A stretch of 14,935 bases of DNA from Actinomycetes bacterium (GTDB lineage: Bacteria > Actinomycetota > Acidimicrobiia > Acidimicrobiales > Palsa-688), in assembly GCA_021808665.1 (NCBI GenBank), contig JAKBBA010000081.1, forward strand, positions 1 to 14,935. The letters are read 5' to 3'. The position numbers were made by a program, and so were the translations under genes. Every line of letters begins with the position of its first letter. The stretch's first letter is position 1. Of this stretch, positions 7,048 through 14,692 are shown in pieces. The notes under the pieces are model-generated. The model made no database searches. It was not told where the DNA came from and was given only the letters and a program-made list of their open reading frames with translations.

Positions 7048-7065
7048 CCGCACAGCACTGTGCGG
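7048..7065. repeat. 18-bp palindrome CCGCACAG-CA-CTGTGCGG
   Basis: The 8-bp arms are perfect with a 2-nt centre. The tight centre is unlike a terminator loop and suits a dimeric DNA-binding protein. Its CACAG/CTGTG half-sites also occur, in the opposite order, in the inverted repeat at 6916-6929 near the methyltransferase promoter. No dedicated regulator gene is seen between the two operons. Confidence 0.45.
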
Positions 7066-7066
7066 T

Positions 7067-7095
7067 CTGTCACTCATCGTCGCTAACGCTATGAT
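7067..7095 (+). promoter_or_regulatory. Rightward promoter-like sequence with no gene in front
   Basis: CTGTCA (7067-7072), 17 nt, then TATGAT (7090-7095) on the plus strand. The -10 is good and the -35 moderate. Nothing codes rightward from here, so a transcript would be non-coding and would run antisense to the 3' end of the DUF3987 gene unless stopped by the hairpin at 7181-7197. Confidence 0.25.
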
Positions 7096-7180
7096 AATTG
7101 CTCGAACAGCGAGTGTTGCGGTGCGGGTAGCCGGCCACATCCTCTAGCGACCGTCGTTACCTGTAGAGGTCGAAGAACGC

Positions 7181-7197
7181 CAGGTGCACGCCACCTG
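7181..7197 (-). terminator. Hairpin just after the recombination operon
   Basis: CAGGTG (7181-7186) and CACCTG (7192-7197) form a 6-bp stem with a 5-nt loop, 14 nt beyond the DUF3987 stop. Reading leftward there is no pure T-run (GCGTTCTTCG follows). Placement supports a transcription end for the five-gene operon; strength looks moderate. Confidence 0.35.
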
Positions 7198-7210
7198 TTG
7201 ACCTATTGGG

Positions 7211-8647
7211 CTACCAAATGGTCGACGGGCTGTCGCTTTCTGATCCCCCGCTGTAGCTGATCACCGTCGCCGGTCTTCCCCCGTTGGGATTCTGGACGGC
7301 TCGCCGGGCTATGACGCCGTCCCGGCTGAGCCTCTCTAGCATCCGACTCCGCTTCTGGGCCGACATGTGCTTGGAGAACATCTCGTCGATGTCCGTGAGT
7401 GTGAGGTCGGCGAAGTCGATCTCACGCCACATCTGAAGTAATTGATCGGCGTGCTGGTTGCCGGTCATCCCGGCGAAGAAAGCGGTGGCTGACCGGTGGC
7501 AGTAAGCCCACGCTGCCCGGGCTGCGGCGATGTGGTCGACGCCGATGACCGCCATGCCCTCGATCGCTGCGTACACGACGGCAAGCTTGTAGATCTGGGC
7601 GGCCCAGCGAGCGGACTGTTTGCCTATGGCACCATCGAGCCGGTGGTCCGTCATGGCTGCATGGGTCTCGCCGAACAACTCCGTCGCAGCGGGACTGAGG
7701 TCCACCGGGCCGTGGATCTGGGACTTCGCGCGCTCAAGGTTCGCCAGGATCACAGCACGCGCTTCGGCTGCCCCTCGAATCTGGTGGGGTGCGGGCGGAC
7801 GTACGACAACGGCTGTCTTCTTGATCAGCACGTAGAGCCAGCGATTCGAGAATCCATTGTCGATGAGTCGCTTGTCAAGCCGTTGGAGCAGCTCGTCCGG
7901 GGTGACATGACCGATGATCGACACATGAGGCCGGGTGCAGCGCATGGACTCTTTCTTGGTGGTCGTCTCCAGTACCCCGGAGTCCCAGGCCTTCGTGATC
8001 ATCTTCTCGACCGACTCTTGGGTGAGCATCTTGTTGAACAGAGCGCCGAGTTCTTCCTCGACGTAGAGGACTCGCTTGTCCTCGGACCCCGGGATGGCCA
8101 GCACCCGGCCCCCCTTGGGGGATTGCGAATAGACCGGATCGGTGATCTTCGACAGGAGACCTTCGCCGGACCCGACGGCGGTGATGAGGCGATCGACCCG
8201 GTAGCTCTCGTCGATGCCGGCGAGCAACCAGTCAACGAATGCGAAAGAGGACCCCTTGCCAGAGGCCGTGTTGCCGACCACGGCAAGGAACAGGTTGGCG
8301 CGTCGTTGGTTGGCGCCGTCCTCAACGAACGGGTCATAGCCGATATAGTTACCGAGCGCGACCAGTGCCTGCATGTGGAAGGCGACCGGGTCCCATGGCA
8401 CGAAGGGGGCGATCGCCCGCGTCAGCCCGCCGAGTGGCCCGACGAACATCGCCGGCTGCGGCGGGCCGGGAGCCCCAACGGCGTCCGGGAACACGTCGGA
8501 CCAGCCGGCGTCGTCCGGAATGGGCCGGTCGTAGCGGACGCCGAGCACGTCCGCTATCGCGGGCTGTGCTGCTCGTGGCGAAGCCGGGGAGTCTTCTCGT
8601 CGCTGAGAGTTCGAGCGTTCCTCGACAAGTCGCAGTAGCTCAGGCAT
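7211..8647 (-). CDS. DUF3987 P-loop ATPase/helicase-like protein (478 aa)
   Basis: The protein belongs to the DUF3987 group found on plasmids, phages and integrative elements, where members act like helicase or primase-helicase ATPases. Seen in order: a variable N-terminal 60 residues; Walker A VVGNTASGKGSS (123-134, Lys131); a Walker-B-like strand RVLYVEEELGALF (192-204) with three Glu; HVSIIGHVTPDEL (241-253); and NGFSNRW (264-270), whose Arg269 may be an arginine finger. A C-terminal winged-helix-like segment is at about 415-455 (LTDIDEMFSKHMSAQKRSR, then LSRDGVIARR). No primase active site is visible, so the N-terminus is not a standard prim-pol. ATG 8647 overlaps the upstream stop by 8 nt (ATGCCTGA), making it the last gene of the recombinase operon. 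Context suggests a role in replication or processing of the excised element; this is inference. Confidence 0.85.
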   Translation of the reverse strand: MPELLRLVEERSNSQRREDSPASPRAAQPAIADVLGVRYDRPIPDDAGWSDVFPDAVGAPGPPQPAMFVGPLGGLTRAIAPFVPWDPVAFHMQALVALGNYIGYDPFVEDGANQRRANLFLAVVGNTASGKGSSFAFVDWLLAGIDESYRVDRLITAVGSGEGLLSKITDPVYSQSPKGGRVLAIPGSEDKRVLYVEEELGALFNKMLTQESVEKMITKAWDSGVLETTTKKESMRCTRPHVSIIGHVTPDELLQRLDKRLIDNGFSNRWLYVLIKKTAVVVRPPAPHQIRGAAEARAVILANLERAKSQIHGPVDLSPAATELFGETHAAMTDHRLDGAIGKQSARWAAQIYKLAVVYAAIEGMAVIGVDHIAAARAAWAYCHRSATAFFAGMTGNQHADQLLQMWREIDFADLTLTDIDEMFSKHMSAQKRSRMLERLSRDGVIARRAVQNPNGGRPATVISYSGGSESDSPSTIW

Positions 8648-9167
8648 CGTCGAGCCCCGGTTCCTCGGTCATTGTCGGAAGTGAACGCAGCGGGCGCACT
8701 TTGTCGGCCCTCTCCTTGAGGTTGGCGTCGTAGTCGGCCTTCAGCCGCCAGTGGAGTTCCGCTGCGTACGATGCGAACTGCTTGAGCACTTGCTCCGCCT
8801 CCTCCCGACGTCGGCGCTCACGGTCGATGGTGCGGTGCGCCTCCTGGAGCTGTTTCGCCATCTCGGTCACCGACGGCCCGGCCTTGACGCTTTCGAGCTG
8901 GGTACGGACGAAATGCGGCATCAAGCGCGTGACCTGATCGAGCAGCTCGGCGTGGTCGCGGTAGGTCGCCGACCGGGCTGCAGGGGCGATAGACGTGACC
9001 GACTTCTTTGTGAGCGGGCGATCGGCGGCGGCCAGCACGGCGGCGGCGACGACAAGTCGCAGGGCCACCGGGACACCTTCGGCACCGAGGAGGTCGCCGC
9101 TGAAGGATTCGCCGTCGGCCATACGGGTAGCCGCTCGCATAAGAGCTACGACACCCTCGTCGTTCAT
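8640..9167 (-). CDS. Small HTH/coiled-coil protein (175 aa), TnpC-like accessory factor
   Basis: A helical N-domain contains a helix-turn-helix-like segment at about 50-82: RPLTKKSVTSIAPAARSATY followed by RDHAELLDQV, recalling the 'T-x-x-x-V/I-A-x-x-A-x-x-S-x-x-T-x-Y-R-H' pattern of TetR-type and TnpC-type proteins. A long charged coiled coil follows at about 99-145 (EMAKQLQEAHRTIDRERRRR then EEAEQVLKQF). In Tn554-like and related elements a small protein with HTH plus coiled coil follows the recombinase genes and affects frequency and orientation of transposition. Position here, right behind the third recombinase, matches. The ATG at 9167 overlaps the stop before it as ATGA, with GAGGGG upstream. 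The N-terminal 45 residues are Ala/Val-rich but not a membrane segment. The assignment rests on size, order and motif shape rather than a direct match. Confidence 0.6.
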   Translation of the reverse strand: MNDEGVVALMRAATRMADGESFSGDLLGAEGVPVALRLVVAAAVLAAADRPLTKKSVTSIAPAARSATYRDHAELLDQVTRLMPHFVRTQLESVKAGPSVTEMAKQLQEAHRTIDRERRRREEAEQVLKQFASYAAELHWRLKADYDANLKERADKVRPLRSLPTMTEEPGLDDA

Positions 9168-11389
9168 GGCCGCCCCTCAAGCGCAGCCCGGACGTAGTCG
9201 TCGACGTGGTCGGCGATGATCCGCTGCAGATCTTGGTCGCTGTGGCTCTCGAACTCCTTCCGGATCTCCGGGTTGGCCTCGTCCATCTTGGCGGCGGCGC
9301 GGCGGAGTACCGGGGCATCGAGGACGAGGTGCTGGCGCCGCATCAGTTCGTAGCGGGCACGGTCGGCAGGCGACATGACGGAGTTCCCGCACTGGCCGGG
9401 CAGGCACAGCCGAAAGTCAGCCTTGCCTTTGCCCCCGCAACGGGCGCCCTCTTGCTGGTAGATGCAGAGCGTGAGAGGTCCCTGCTCAAGGTTGGGATTT
9501 GCTTTGCCCAAGGTGGCGAGCCGGGCCAGCGTGAGCGGCGCCGGGTTGCTCAGCCGGTCGGCGTGAGCTTCGATCGTCTCCTCAAGCCTGGCAAGGCCCC
9601 TGCCAGTCAGGTTCTCTCGCTCCCGCGCCGCCCGCACCAACCGCCGCCCCCTGTCCTGGCGCGCGATATCGAGCGCGTCCTCCGGCTCGAGCGGCGTGAT
9701 CAGCTTGTAGACATCGCCGACGTAACCGGTGGCAACCGCCGCTGTGTCCCACTGCCCGAAGGCTGCGGCGAGGGCCTGGCCGTGCTCGCGCACCGCGTAC
9801 GCCTGTGCACAGGTGATCCGGACCTGGCGCATGTTAAGCTCCGCGTCGGCGAGATCACGCCCGATCACACCCCGCTCGTAAAGCTCGGCCGCTCCGCCGC
9901 GCATCACGCTGACGAAGCTGAGGTCGAGGTAAAGCTCGTCGCGATTGCCATCGCGTGGCAGCTTTCCAAGTGGAGTGGCGATGCGCTGATCGAACAGCAG
10001 CGGCAGGCCGGTCTGGGAATGACGCGCCGTTTCGTACCCGAGGGCGCGCTGCAACCGCTGAAGAACGGCGATGACCTGCTCAACGCGTGCGTTCACCGTC
10101 ACGGTAGTGGGGACCGGGGCGTGCCGGTTCTTCGTCTTGAAGGCCTTCAGGGTGCGCTGCTCGTAGCTCGTGCCGTCCGAGAGCGTTCGGACCTCGACGA
10201 CAAGCGGGTCGAGCGGCAGCATGGCGAGCTGGCTATCGCGCAGCATCACGGTGGCGGCCAGGTAGTACATAGCCGCATACACGAGCCTGCGCTGCCACAG
10301 ATCCAGTTCCAGGTTCGTGGGCATCAACCCACGCGTCCACGGGAGGGCTGGGCCGTTCCGGGCGGGAAGCACGGTGATCGGCACAGGGCATGGGCTGTAG
10401 TCCTCGGAAAGGGTCACGCTGTCACCGAGCTGCGACATGACCCACCGGCCTGCCAGGTACGCCTCGTCGGAGTCGTATGCGCCCAGGAGCCGACCGAGCA
10501 CCCCGTGGGCAAGAGTGAGGCCCCCGTTGAGGTTGCGGGAACCCGGGAGGCGTCCTCCTGACTTGTGAGCGAGCTCACCGGCGAGGTCCAGCATCGCCTC
10601 GCGCAGTTCCTCCCGCGATAGGGGAGCCTCGTCTGCGCAGTTCGCCGCCCACCACTCGACGTGCTCCACGATGTCCTCGGCGATGTTGTCGAAGATCCAG
10701 GCGGCGTAGCCGAGCATGTGTCCGACGCTCTCATGGGGGCGGACAGAGTTCAGACGTAGCCGGTGTCCGAAGACGCTGTTCAGCTCCTTACCGTCGAACG
10801 GTGCGCCTTCGCCGAGCAATCCGGTCCGGCTTGTAATGATCGTGCACTGCCAAAGGGCGACGAGTTGCTGTGCTCGGCCCCGCCCGGTCGCGGCAGAGAG
10901 CACAGCACCTTCCCGTTTGTCGCTCACATCGACAGGCTGCACGAGGAGAACGCTTAGGCGCTGCCACTCGTCGCTGTCGAAGCGGACGATTCCGTTCCTG
11001 TCAACAATCCCGAGAGCGTGGGAGAGCATCTTCAGGTTTCCTTGTGCCGTGACGGGAGCGACCGGCTCTTGAATCTCGGGCCAGTTCTCTGCCATCGGGT
11101 TGCCGGCGGCCCTGATCTTCGCCAGTGACGGGTTGAGCTGGATGAGGGCGAGCTCTTTGGCAGCACCCTGCCAGCGCGGAGCGAACCTCTGGAAGTCGAG
11201 CCGGGTGGCGGTACCTGCCTTGTCACGCCAGCTCGGATGTCCCGCCAGATCCCAGCAATCGAGCCCGAACGTGACGTCCCTCGACAGGTGTTCCCCGCCG
11301 GGGATGAGGTCTGCTATCCGCTCTGTCGGCAAGAACATCGGTCCAACAGCCGGCGAAGTGGGACTGCGAAGCGGGATCGGGTCAGCCAT
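9164..11389 (-). CDS. Large divergent tyrosine recombinase (741 aa) with C-terminal Cys cluster
   Basis: This is the third recombinase-like gene of the operon. About 350 N-terminal residues are unlike standard phage integrases. The catalytic core begins near 365: YYLAATVMLRDSQLAMLPLD supplies the first Arg (Arg384), FKTKNRHAPVP a Lys (418 or 420), and MRQVRITCAQA the second Arg (Arg524), with Arg in place of the usual His. GQWDTAAVATGYVGD has Gln546 instead of His and the likely nucleophile Tyr556. The tail has four Cys, 642, 651, 662 and 667 (LCIYQQEGARC and LCLPGQCGNS), followed by a helical region, suggesting zinc binding. Such Cys tails occur in TnpA/TnpB-like recombinases of transposons. 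ATG 11389 has GGAG 7 nt upstream and overlaps the preceding stop by 8 nt (ATGGCTGA). With two catalytic substitutions it may work only together with the other recombinases. Confidence 0.75.
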   Translation of the reverse strand: MADPIPLRSPTSPAVGPMFLPTERIADLIPGGEHLSRDVTFGLDCWDLAGHPSWRDKAGTATRLDFQRFAPRWQGAAKELALIQLNPSLAKIRAAGNPMAENWPEIQEPVAPVTAQGNLKMLSHALGIVDRNGIVRFDSDEWQRLSVLLVQPVDVSDKREGAVLSAATGRGRAQQLVALWQCTIITSRTGLLGEGAPFDGKELNSVFGHRLRLNSVRPHESVGHMLGYAAWIFDNIAEDIVEHVEWWAANCADEAPLSREELREAMLDLAGELAHKSGGRLPGSRNLNGGLTLAHGVLGRLLGAYDSDEAYLAGRWVMSQLGDSVTLSEDYSPCPVPITVLPARNGPALPWTRGLMPTNLELDLWQRRLVYAAMYYLAATVMLRDSQLAMLPLDPLVVEVRTLSDGTSYEQRTLKAFKTKNRHAPVPTTVTVNARVEQVIAVLQRLQRALGYETARHSQTGLPLLFDQRIATPLGKLPRDGNRDELYLDLSFVSVMRGGAAELYERGVIGRDLADAELNMRQVRITCAQAYAVREHGQALAAAFGQWDTAAVATGYVGDVYKLITPLEPEDALDIARQDRGRRLVRAARERENLTGRGLARLEETIEAHADRLSNPAPLTLARLATLGKANPNLEQGPLTLCIYQQEGARCGGKGKADFRLCLPGQCGNSVMSPADRARYELMRRQHLVLDAPVLRRAAAKMDEANPEIRKEFESHSDQDLQRIIADHVDDYVRAALEGRP

Positions 11390-13238
11390 GTCGCATCTCC
11401 ATGTACATGCCGGTCACGGTGAGGATGTGAGGACGCAAGTTGGTGTTACGGCGCACGTTCTCGACGACCAGGCGAGGGAATTGGTTCAGGCACTCCCGGG
11501 CGTAGAAGCGGAGAGGAGCCGCCTGTCCCTGCTCCCACTCGGTCGGGTCGTTGCGTTCGATGATGTTGCCGAGCTCCACGGCGGCGAGTAACCCCGGAAC
11601 GTGATCGACCGTCCGGTAGCCGTTCGGGCAGGTGAAACAGGCGACGATTCCCAGCGAGCAGCGTCGGTCTGGCTGGTCGGGGTCACTGCCGCCGGAGGTG
11701 CACAGGCCGACCTCGACGTCCATCACCTCGGCCGGGTCGATGGCCGCGAGCTCGCCAGCGAGTCCGTCAGTGGCGTCGGCAACCACCTGGAACTTGGCGA
11801 CGGCGTCGTCATGGAAGGAATCCTGGGCGGCGACGGCATGCTTGTTGAACACGTGGTCAGGCAGGACGTGGGCGGTGTAGTGGACCTTTGTCCGCTCTGA
11901 GTGGCCGTGGACGTCTGCGTGGATACCCTCGTTCAAGGCTCGGGCCAACGCCACAAGCCTGAGAGCTGACATCCGCAGCGGCACTTCGGACCGTTCCCCC
12001 GCCGAGGAGTCCCAGTCTGCGTCGAACTCCCGGTTAGAACGCCAGGCCGAGATCATGCGTTGCGAGTCGAGGACCCGCGCATCGCTCGGATCCGCTGTGT
12101 GCTCGACGTAGAGACGGCTGACAATGACTGACGGAGTGCCGTTCGGGTCGACGAGGTGCCCCCGGTGGAAGCGGGAGAAGCGCGTCAGACCGCACAGGCC
12201 CTCCACGATCCCGCCGGCCGAGTACAGCGGCGAGCGCCGCGTGACGCGCGTGTCCTGGGTCTTGTTGCGTGCTTTTACGTTGTGCTCGAGAGCCTCGTCG
12301 GACCCGAGGAACACGAGGCTGTCAGCGGACTTCTCAAGCAGCACCGAGAGGTTGTAGCCACTGTTGTCGCCCAGGCAGTGCAGGATGGCCGCAGCGGTCA
12401 GCGTCACATTGTCGGGGTATAGCGCGATCCCGATCTGCTGCAGACGTGCGCCGGTCGCCAGGGGTCCCCGTGCGAACCTCCGGTAGCCGAACATCGCCGG
12501 GTGGGTGAGGGCCCAGGCCATCTGCTGGTCATAAGTAGCGCCGAACAGGGGCTGGGGTGCGTTGGGCTCGCAGTAGCTCGGGTGGCTGGTACGTGCCCAC
12601 GAGATCAGTTGCTCGGCCGGGATTCTCAGCCAGTCGCGGCCATCGACGTCATGGCCGAGCCGCTGCAGCAGCTCGCGCTGTGCCTCATACCGTTTGCGGT
12701 AGACGGCTCGGGCTGCCTTCTCTATGGCGGCCGAGACAGGCTCGTCGTAGCGGAACGGACTTGACTCATCCACAGCGAAGCGGGTGTTCTTGAGTGCGGC
12801 CGCCAGAGCCGTCCCATTCGGGTGGTTGTCCCTGATGACACGTGCCAGTAGCCAGCAGGCGGACCGTCGCATGTTCGACGTCAGCGGTTGATAGAGAGCC
12901 CGCAGCGATCCGACATCTAACCGCTCGTCCGCGAAGGTATCGAAACCATGATTCTCCAGCTCCCTCAGGATGACCTTGCAGTAAGACAAGGCGTTGCGAA
13001 CGGTTTGCGACGACTCCCAACCCGATGCCGCGTCGCCGTTGTTCCCGACCTTGATCGAGTCCGCCATCGCCTGGAGCAGCTGGCGCGCCACCGTCGTCGG
13101 TTCCACAGAGAGGCGGGCCACTGCGGGCTGGAAGGCGCCTGTGTGCCGGTAGGTGATCGTCAGTTCGTCGAAGTCGACCGCGACTATCTCCTGGATCTCG
13201 TAGGTTCCGGATCGGCGACCGCGACGGGGGTGCGCCAT
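11382..13238 (-). CDS. Divergent tyrosine-recombinase-like protein (618 aa), catalytic residues partly lost
   Basis: Second gene of the operon. The N-terminal half (about 60-180) is a helical core-binding-like domain (TVRNALSYCKVILRELENHG, then SNMRRSACWLLARVI). In the catalytic half, AAILHCLGDNSGYNLSVLLE aligns with the strand-helix that normally carries the first Arg, but here it reads GYN. MSALRLVALARAL matches HxxR with Ser424 instead of His and Arg427 kept. VHGHSERTKVHYTAHVL keeps His446 and a Tyr at 454, eight residues apart. A Cys cluster follows: 513, 527, 534 and 537 (LCTSGG, then RRCSLGIVACFTC), probably a zinc site. ATG 13238 overlaps the first recombinase's stop by one base (TGATG), with GGGGAG upstream. 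The missing Arg and His suggest a structural or regulatory partner in a recombinase complex; alternatively it uses unrecognised residues. The recombinase-fold assignment is by pattern and gene context. Confidence 0.65.
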   Translation of the reverse strand: MAHPRRGRRSGTYEIQEIVAVDFDELTITYRHTGAFQPAVARLSVEPTTVARQLLQAMADSIKVGNNGDAASGWESSQTVRNALSYCKVILRELENHGFDTFADERLDVGSLRALYQPLTSNMRRSACWLLARVIRDNHPNGTALAAALKNTRFAVDESSPFRYDEPVSAAIEKAARAVYRKRYEAQRELLQRLGHDVDGRDWLRIPAEQLISWARTSHPSYCEPNAPQPLFGATYDQQMAWALTHPAMFGYRRFARGPLATGARLQQIGIALYPDNVTLTAAAILHCLGDNSGYNLSVLLEKSADSLVFLGSDEALEHNVKARNKTQDTRVTRRSPLYSAGGIVEGLCGLTRFSRFHRGHLVDPNGTPSVIVSRLYVEHTADPSDARVLDSQRMISAWRSNREFDADWDSSAGERSEVPLRMSALRLVALARALNEGIHADVHGHSERTKVHYTAHVLPDHVFNKHAVAAQDSFHDDAVAKFQVVADATDGLAGELAAIDPAEVMDVEVGLCTSGGSDPDQPDRRCSLGIVACFTCPNGYRTVDHVPGLLAAVELGNIIERNDPTEWEQGQAAPLRFYARECLNQFPRLVVENVRRNTNLRPHILTVTGMYMEMRHG

Positions 13239-14620
13239 CAGAACTCCCCGAGGAACTGCTCGACCGGGATGTGTAGAAAGCGGTGTGCTGCCAGGATATA
13301 GAGGCGGGTCGAGGATTCGCTCGCGTGGCCGAGGGAGAACTTCACGAGCTCAACGGCCGCCGCGACGTGGTCCACCTGCCAGTCCTCACGCCGGCTCTCC
13401 GGCAACGAGTTGGCGATGACGTTGCGATAGATGGCCACGGTGAGGTGGACGGCGTATGTGTGGCGGAGGTCGTGGAGTCGGACACCGTCGGGGAAGTCGG
13501 CGTTCAGGTGGGCGCGAACGAAGCTGCTTGCGTCGGCCACTGTGTGCTGCAAGCTGCTGTAGGCGAGCGGGGCGCCCGTGTGCTCGTTGAGGAACACGAT
13601 CGGGCTGGAAGCGTCCGCTTCAACGAGTCGCCGGCGGAAAGTCTCGTCGCATTGCGTCCAGCGCTGACTCATCACCCGCTCTGACGACCCGGGGTCCCGG
13701 TAGCGGACCGTCACCGAATTCGCCTCGATGATCTCGAGCGGAGACGGAGGACGGTACGCCGTCCTCCGCACCAGCTCGGCACGGGCGCCGTCGACGTAGT
13801 TCCAGACGGCCGCGAGGTGATGGGAGAAGACCATGGTGTCGCCGCCGGCGTCTCCCTTGGTGATGTGGTCCGCCACGCGCATTGTGGTGAATGGCAGGGA
13901 GCAGGGCCGTGGCAGCTCGTAGACGGTCGTATTGGCGAGGTTGTTACGGCGCAGCCCGGAGGCGAGACCGAGGGAGATGAGCGCGTAGTCCCGGTCGGCA
14001 CCGAGGTACGCCTTCTGGTGGCCCTTGAGATCGACCCGCAGGGCTCCCATCAGCAGGAGGTGCGCGAACTCCGGGGTGAGCGGCGTGCCCGCCGACCCAG
14101 TGCTGCGCCGGCGTGGCGCATAAGAGGCGATCGTCGTCCCGCTCCACCCTCCCGGATGGGAGAACGTCACGATCTGGAATGGTGGGATGTGCTGGTAGTT
14201 GCGCTGGAGGTACTCGTAGAAGCGCTTGATGGAAGACGAGCTGTGGCGCCAACCGTCAGAGGTCAGAACGGCCTCCTCAGTTCCGTACTGGCGGAGACGG
14301 TAGTAGGCAGCGAAGTCATCTTCGGTGGCGACCAGAACTGGGTCACGGCTGTCCTCGTAGGGAGCAAGGTTGCGCTGGTTGACCAGGAAACCAACCCAGC
14401 CGGCAAGGTCTGACGCGATCCGGGTCGCAGTTGCCAGGTCCGGCCGTGCGGCACAGTAGTGCCGGAGGAAGTTACTGGTCAGGCCGTGGATTCGACCATC
14501 GACGGTGATGAACGGTCCTGGGGAGTCCTCTAGTGACGGCCGAGTCAGTGGCGGCTGGCCGATAACCGACGCGATGGCGTCGTCCTCGTAGTCAACTGGC
14601 TTCCACACCCGAACCTGCAC
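13238..14620 (-). CDS. Tyrosine recombinase/integrase with complete active site (460 aa)
   Basis: First gene of the five-gene operon and the one nearest the presumed element end. The N-terminal part (about 45-160) is a SAM-like core-binding domain (LTSNFLRHYCAARPDLATAT, then SSSIKRFYEYLQRNYQHIPP). Catalytic residues are all visible: Arg224 in LASGLRRNNLAN, a candidate Lys in DHITKGD, His383 and Arg386 in LHDLRHTYAVHL, His432 in SLGHASES and Tyr441 in STRLYILAAH, with the standard nine-residue His-Tyr spacing. Function expected: breakage and rejoining of DNA through a 3'-phosphotyrosine link. Start GTG 14620 is chosen because GGAGGT (14626-14631) sits 5 nt upstream. It is probably the catalytic leader of the trio, with the two larger downstream proteins as partners. 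No excisionase is evident unless the 175-aa protein plays that part. Confidence 0.9.
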   Translation of the reverse strand: MQVRVWKPVDYEDDAIASVIGQPPLTRPSLEDSPGPFITVDGRIHGLTSNFLRHYCAARPDLATATRIASDLAGWVGFLVNQRNLAPYEDSRDPVLVATEDDFAAYYRLRQYGTEEAVLTSDGWRHSSSSIKRFYEYLQRNYQHIPPFQIVTFSHPGGWSGTTIASYAPRRRSTGSAGTPLTPEFAHLLLMGALRVDLKGHQKAYLGADRDYALISLGLASGLRRNNLANTTVYELPRPCSLPFTTMRVADHITKGDAGGDTMVFSHHLAAVWNYVDGARAELVRRTAYRPPSPLEIIEANSVTVRYRDPGSSERVMSQRWTQCDETFRRRLVEADASSPIVFLNEHTGAPLAYSSLQHTVADASSFVRAHLNADFPDGVRLHDLRHTYAVHLTVAIYRNVIANSLPESRREDWQVDHVAAAVELVKFSLGHASESSTRLYILAAHRFLHIPVEQFLGEF

Positions 14621-14692
14621 GCCCTACCTCCGTGATGTCCGCCTCGCGCGACTGGCACGAACAAGTGTACGTAGGGTGTGTGACAGTCTCGT
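14621..14692 (-). promoter_or_regulatory. Leader of the recombinase operon: ribosome-binding site and weak promoter
   Basis: Upstream of GTG 14620 the minus strand has GGAGGT at 14626-14631, a strong ribosome-binding site. Further up a TACACT -10-like hexamer lies at 14664-14669, with no convincing -35 (ACGAGA at 17 nt). The TGACAGTC arm of the large inverted repeat (14681-14688) overlaps the expected promoter, so protein binding there could control the operon. Confidence 0.4.

Larger units (their letters stand above)
6941..7210. other. Intergenic region between DUF3987 gene and methyltransferase
   Basis: No standard gene is supported. A minus-strand frame of 43 codons (7140-7009, ending REFYAALRAVEE) has no proper ribosome-binding site and no recognisable domain. 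It overlaps, through GTGA, another frame of 19 codons; both are probably chance. Structures seen are the palindrome at 7048-7065, a plus-strand promoter-like pair at 7067-7095 and the hairpin at 7181-7197. There is also an inverted repeat CCTCTA (7141-7146)/TAGAGG (7164-7169). Confidence 0.45.

Noticed and set aside
7009..7140. 43-codon minus-strand ORF between the two operons
   Set aside because: No ribosome-binding site, no known motif and it overlaps palindromic regulatory-looking DNA; too short to support.
7496..8638. 380-codon plus-strand open frame opposite the DUF3987 gene
   Set aside because: Antisense shadow in high-GC DNA; the minus strand carries Walker motifs and coupled start and stop signals, the plus frame shows none.
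9206..10561. 451-codon plus-strand open frame opposite the 741-aa recombinase
   Set aside because: Same reason: long by GC bias, low-complexity composition, no start signal, while the minus strand is a coherent operon gene.
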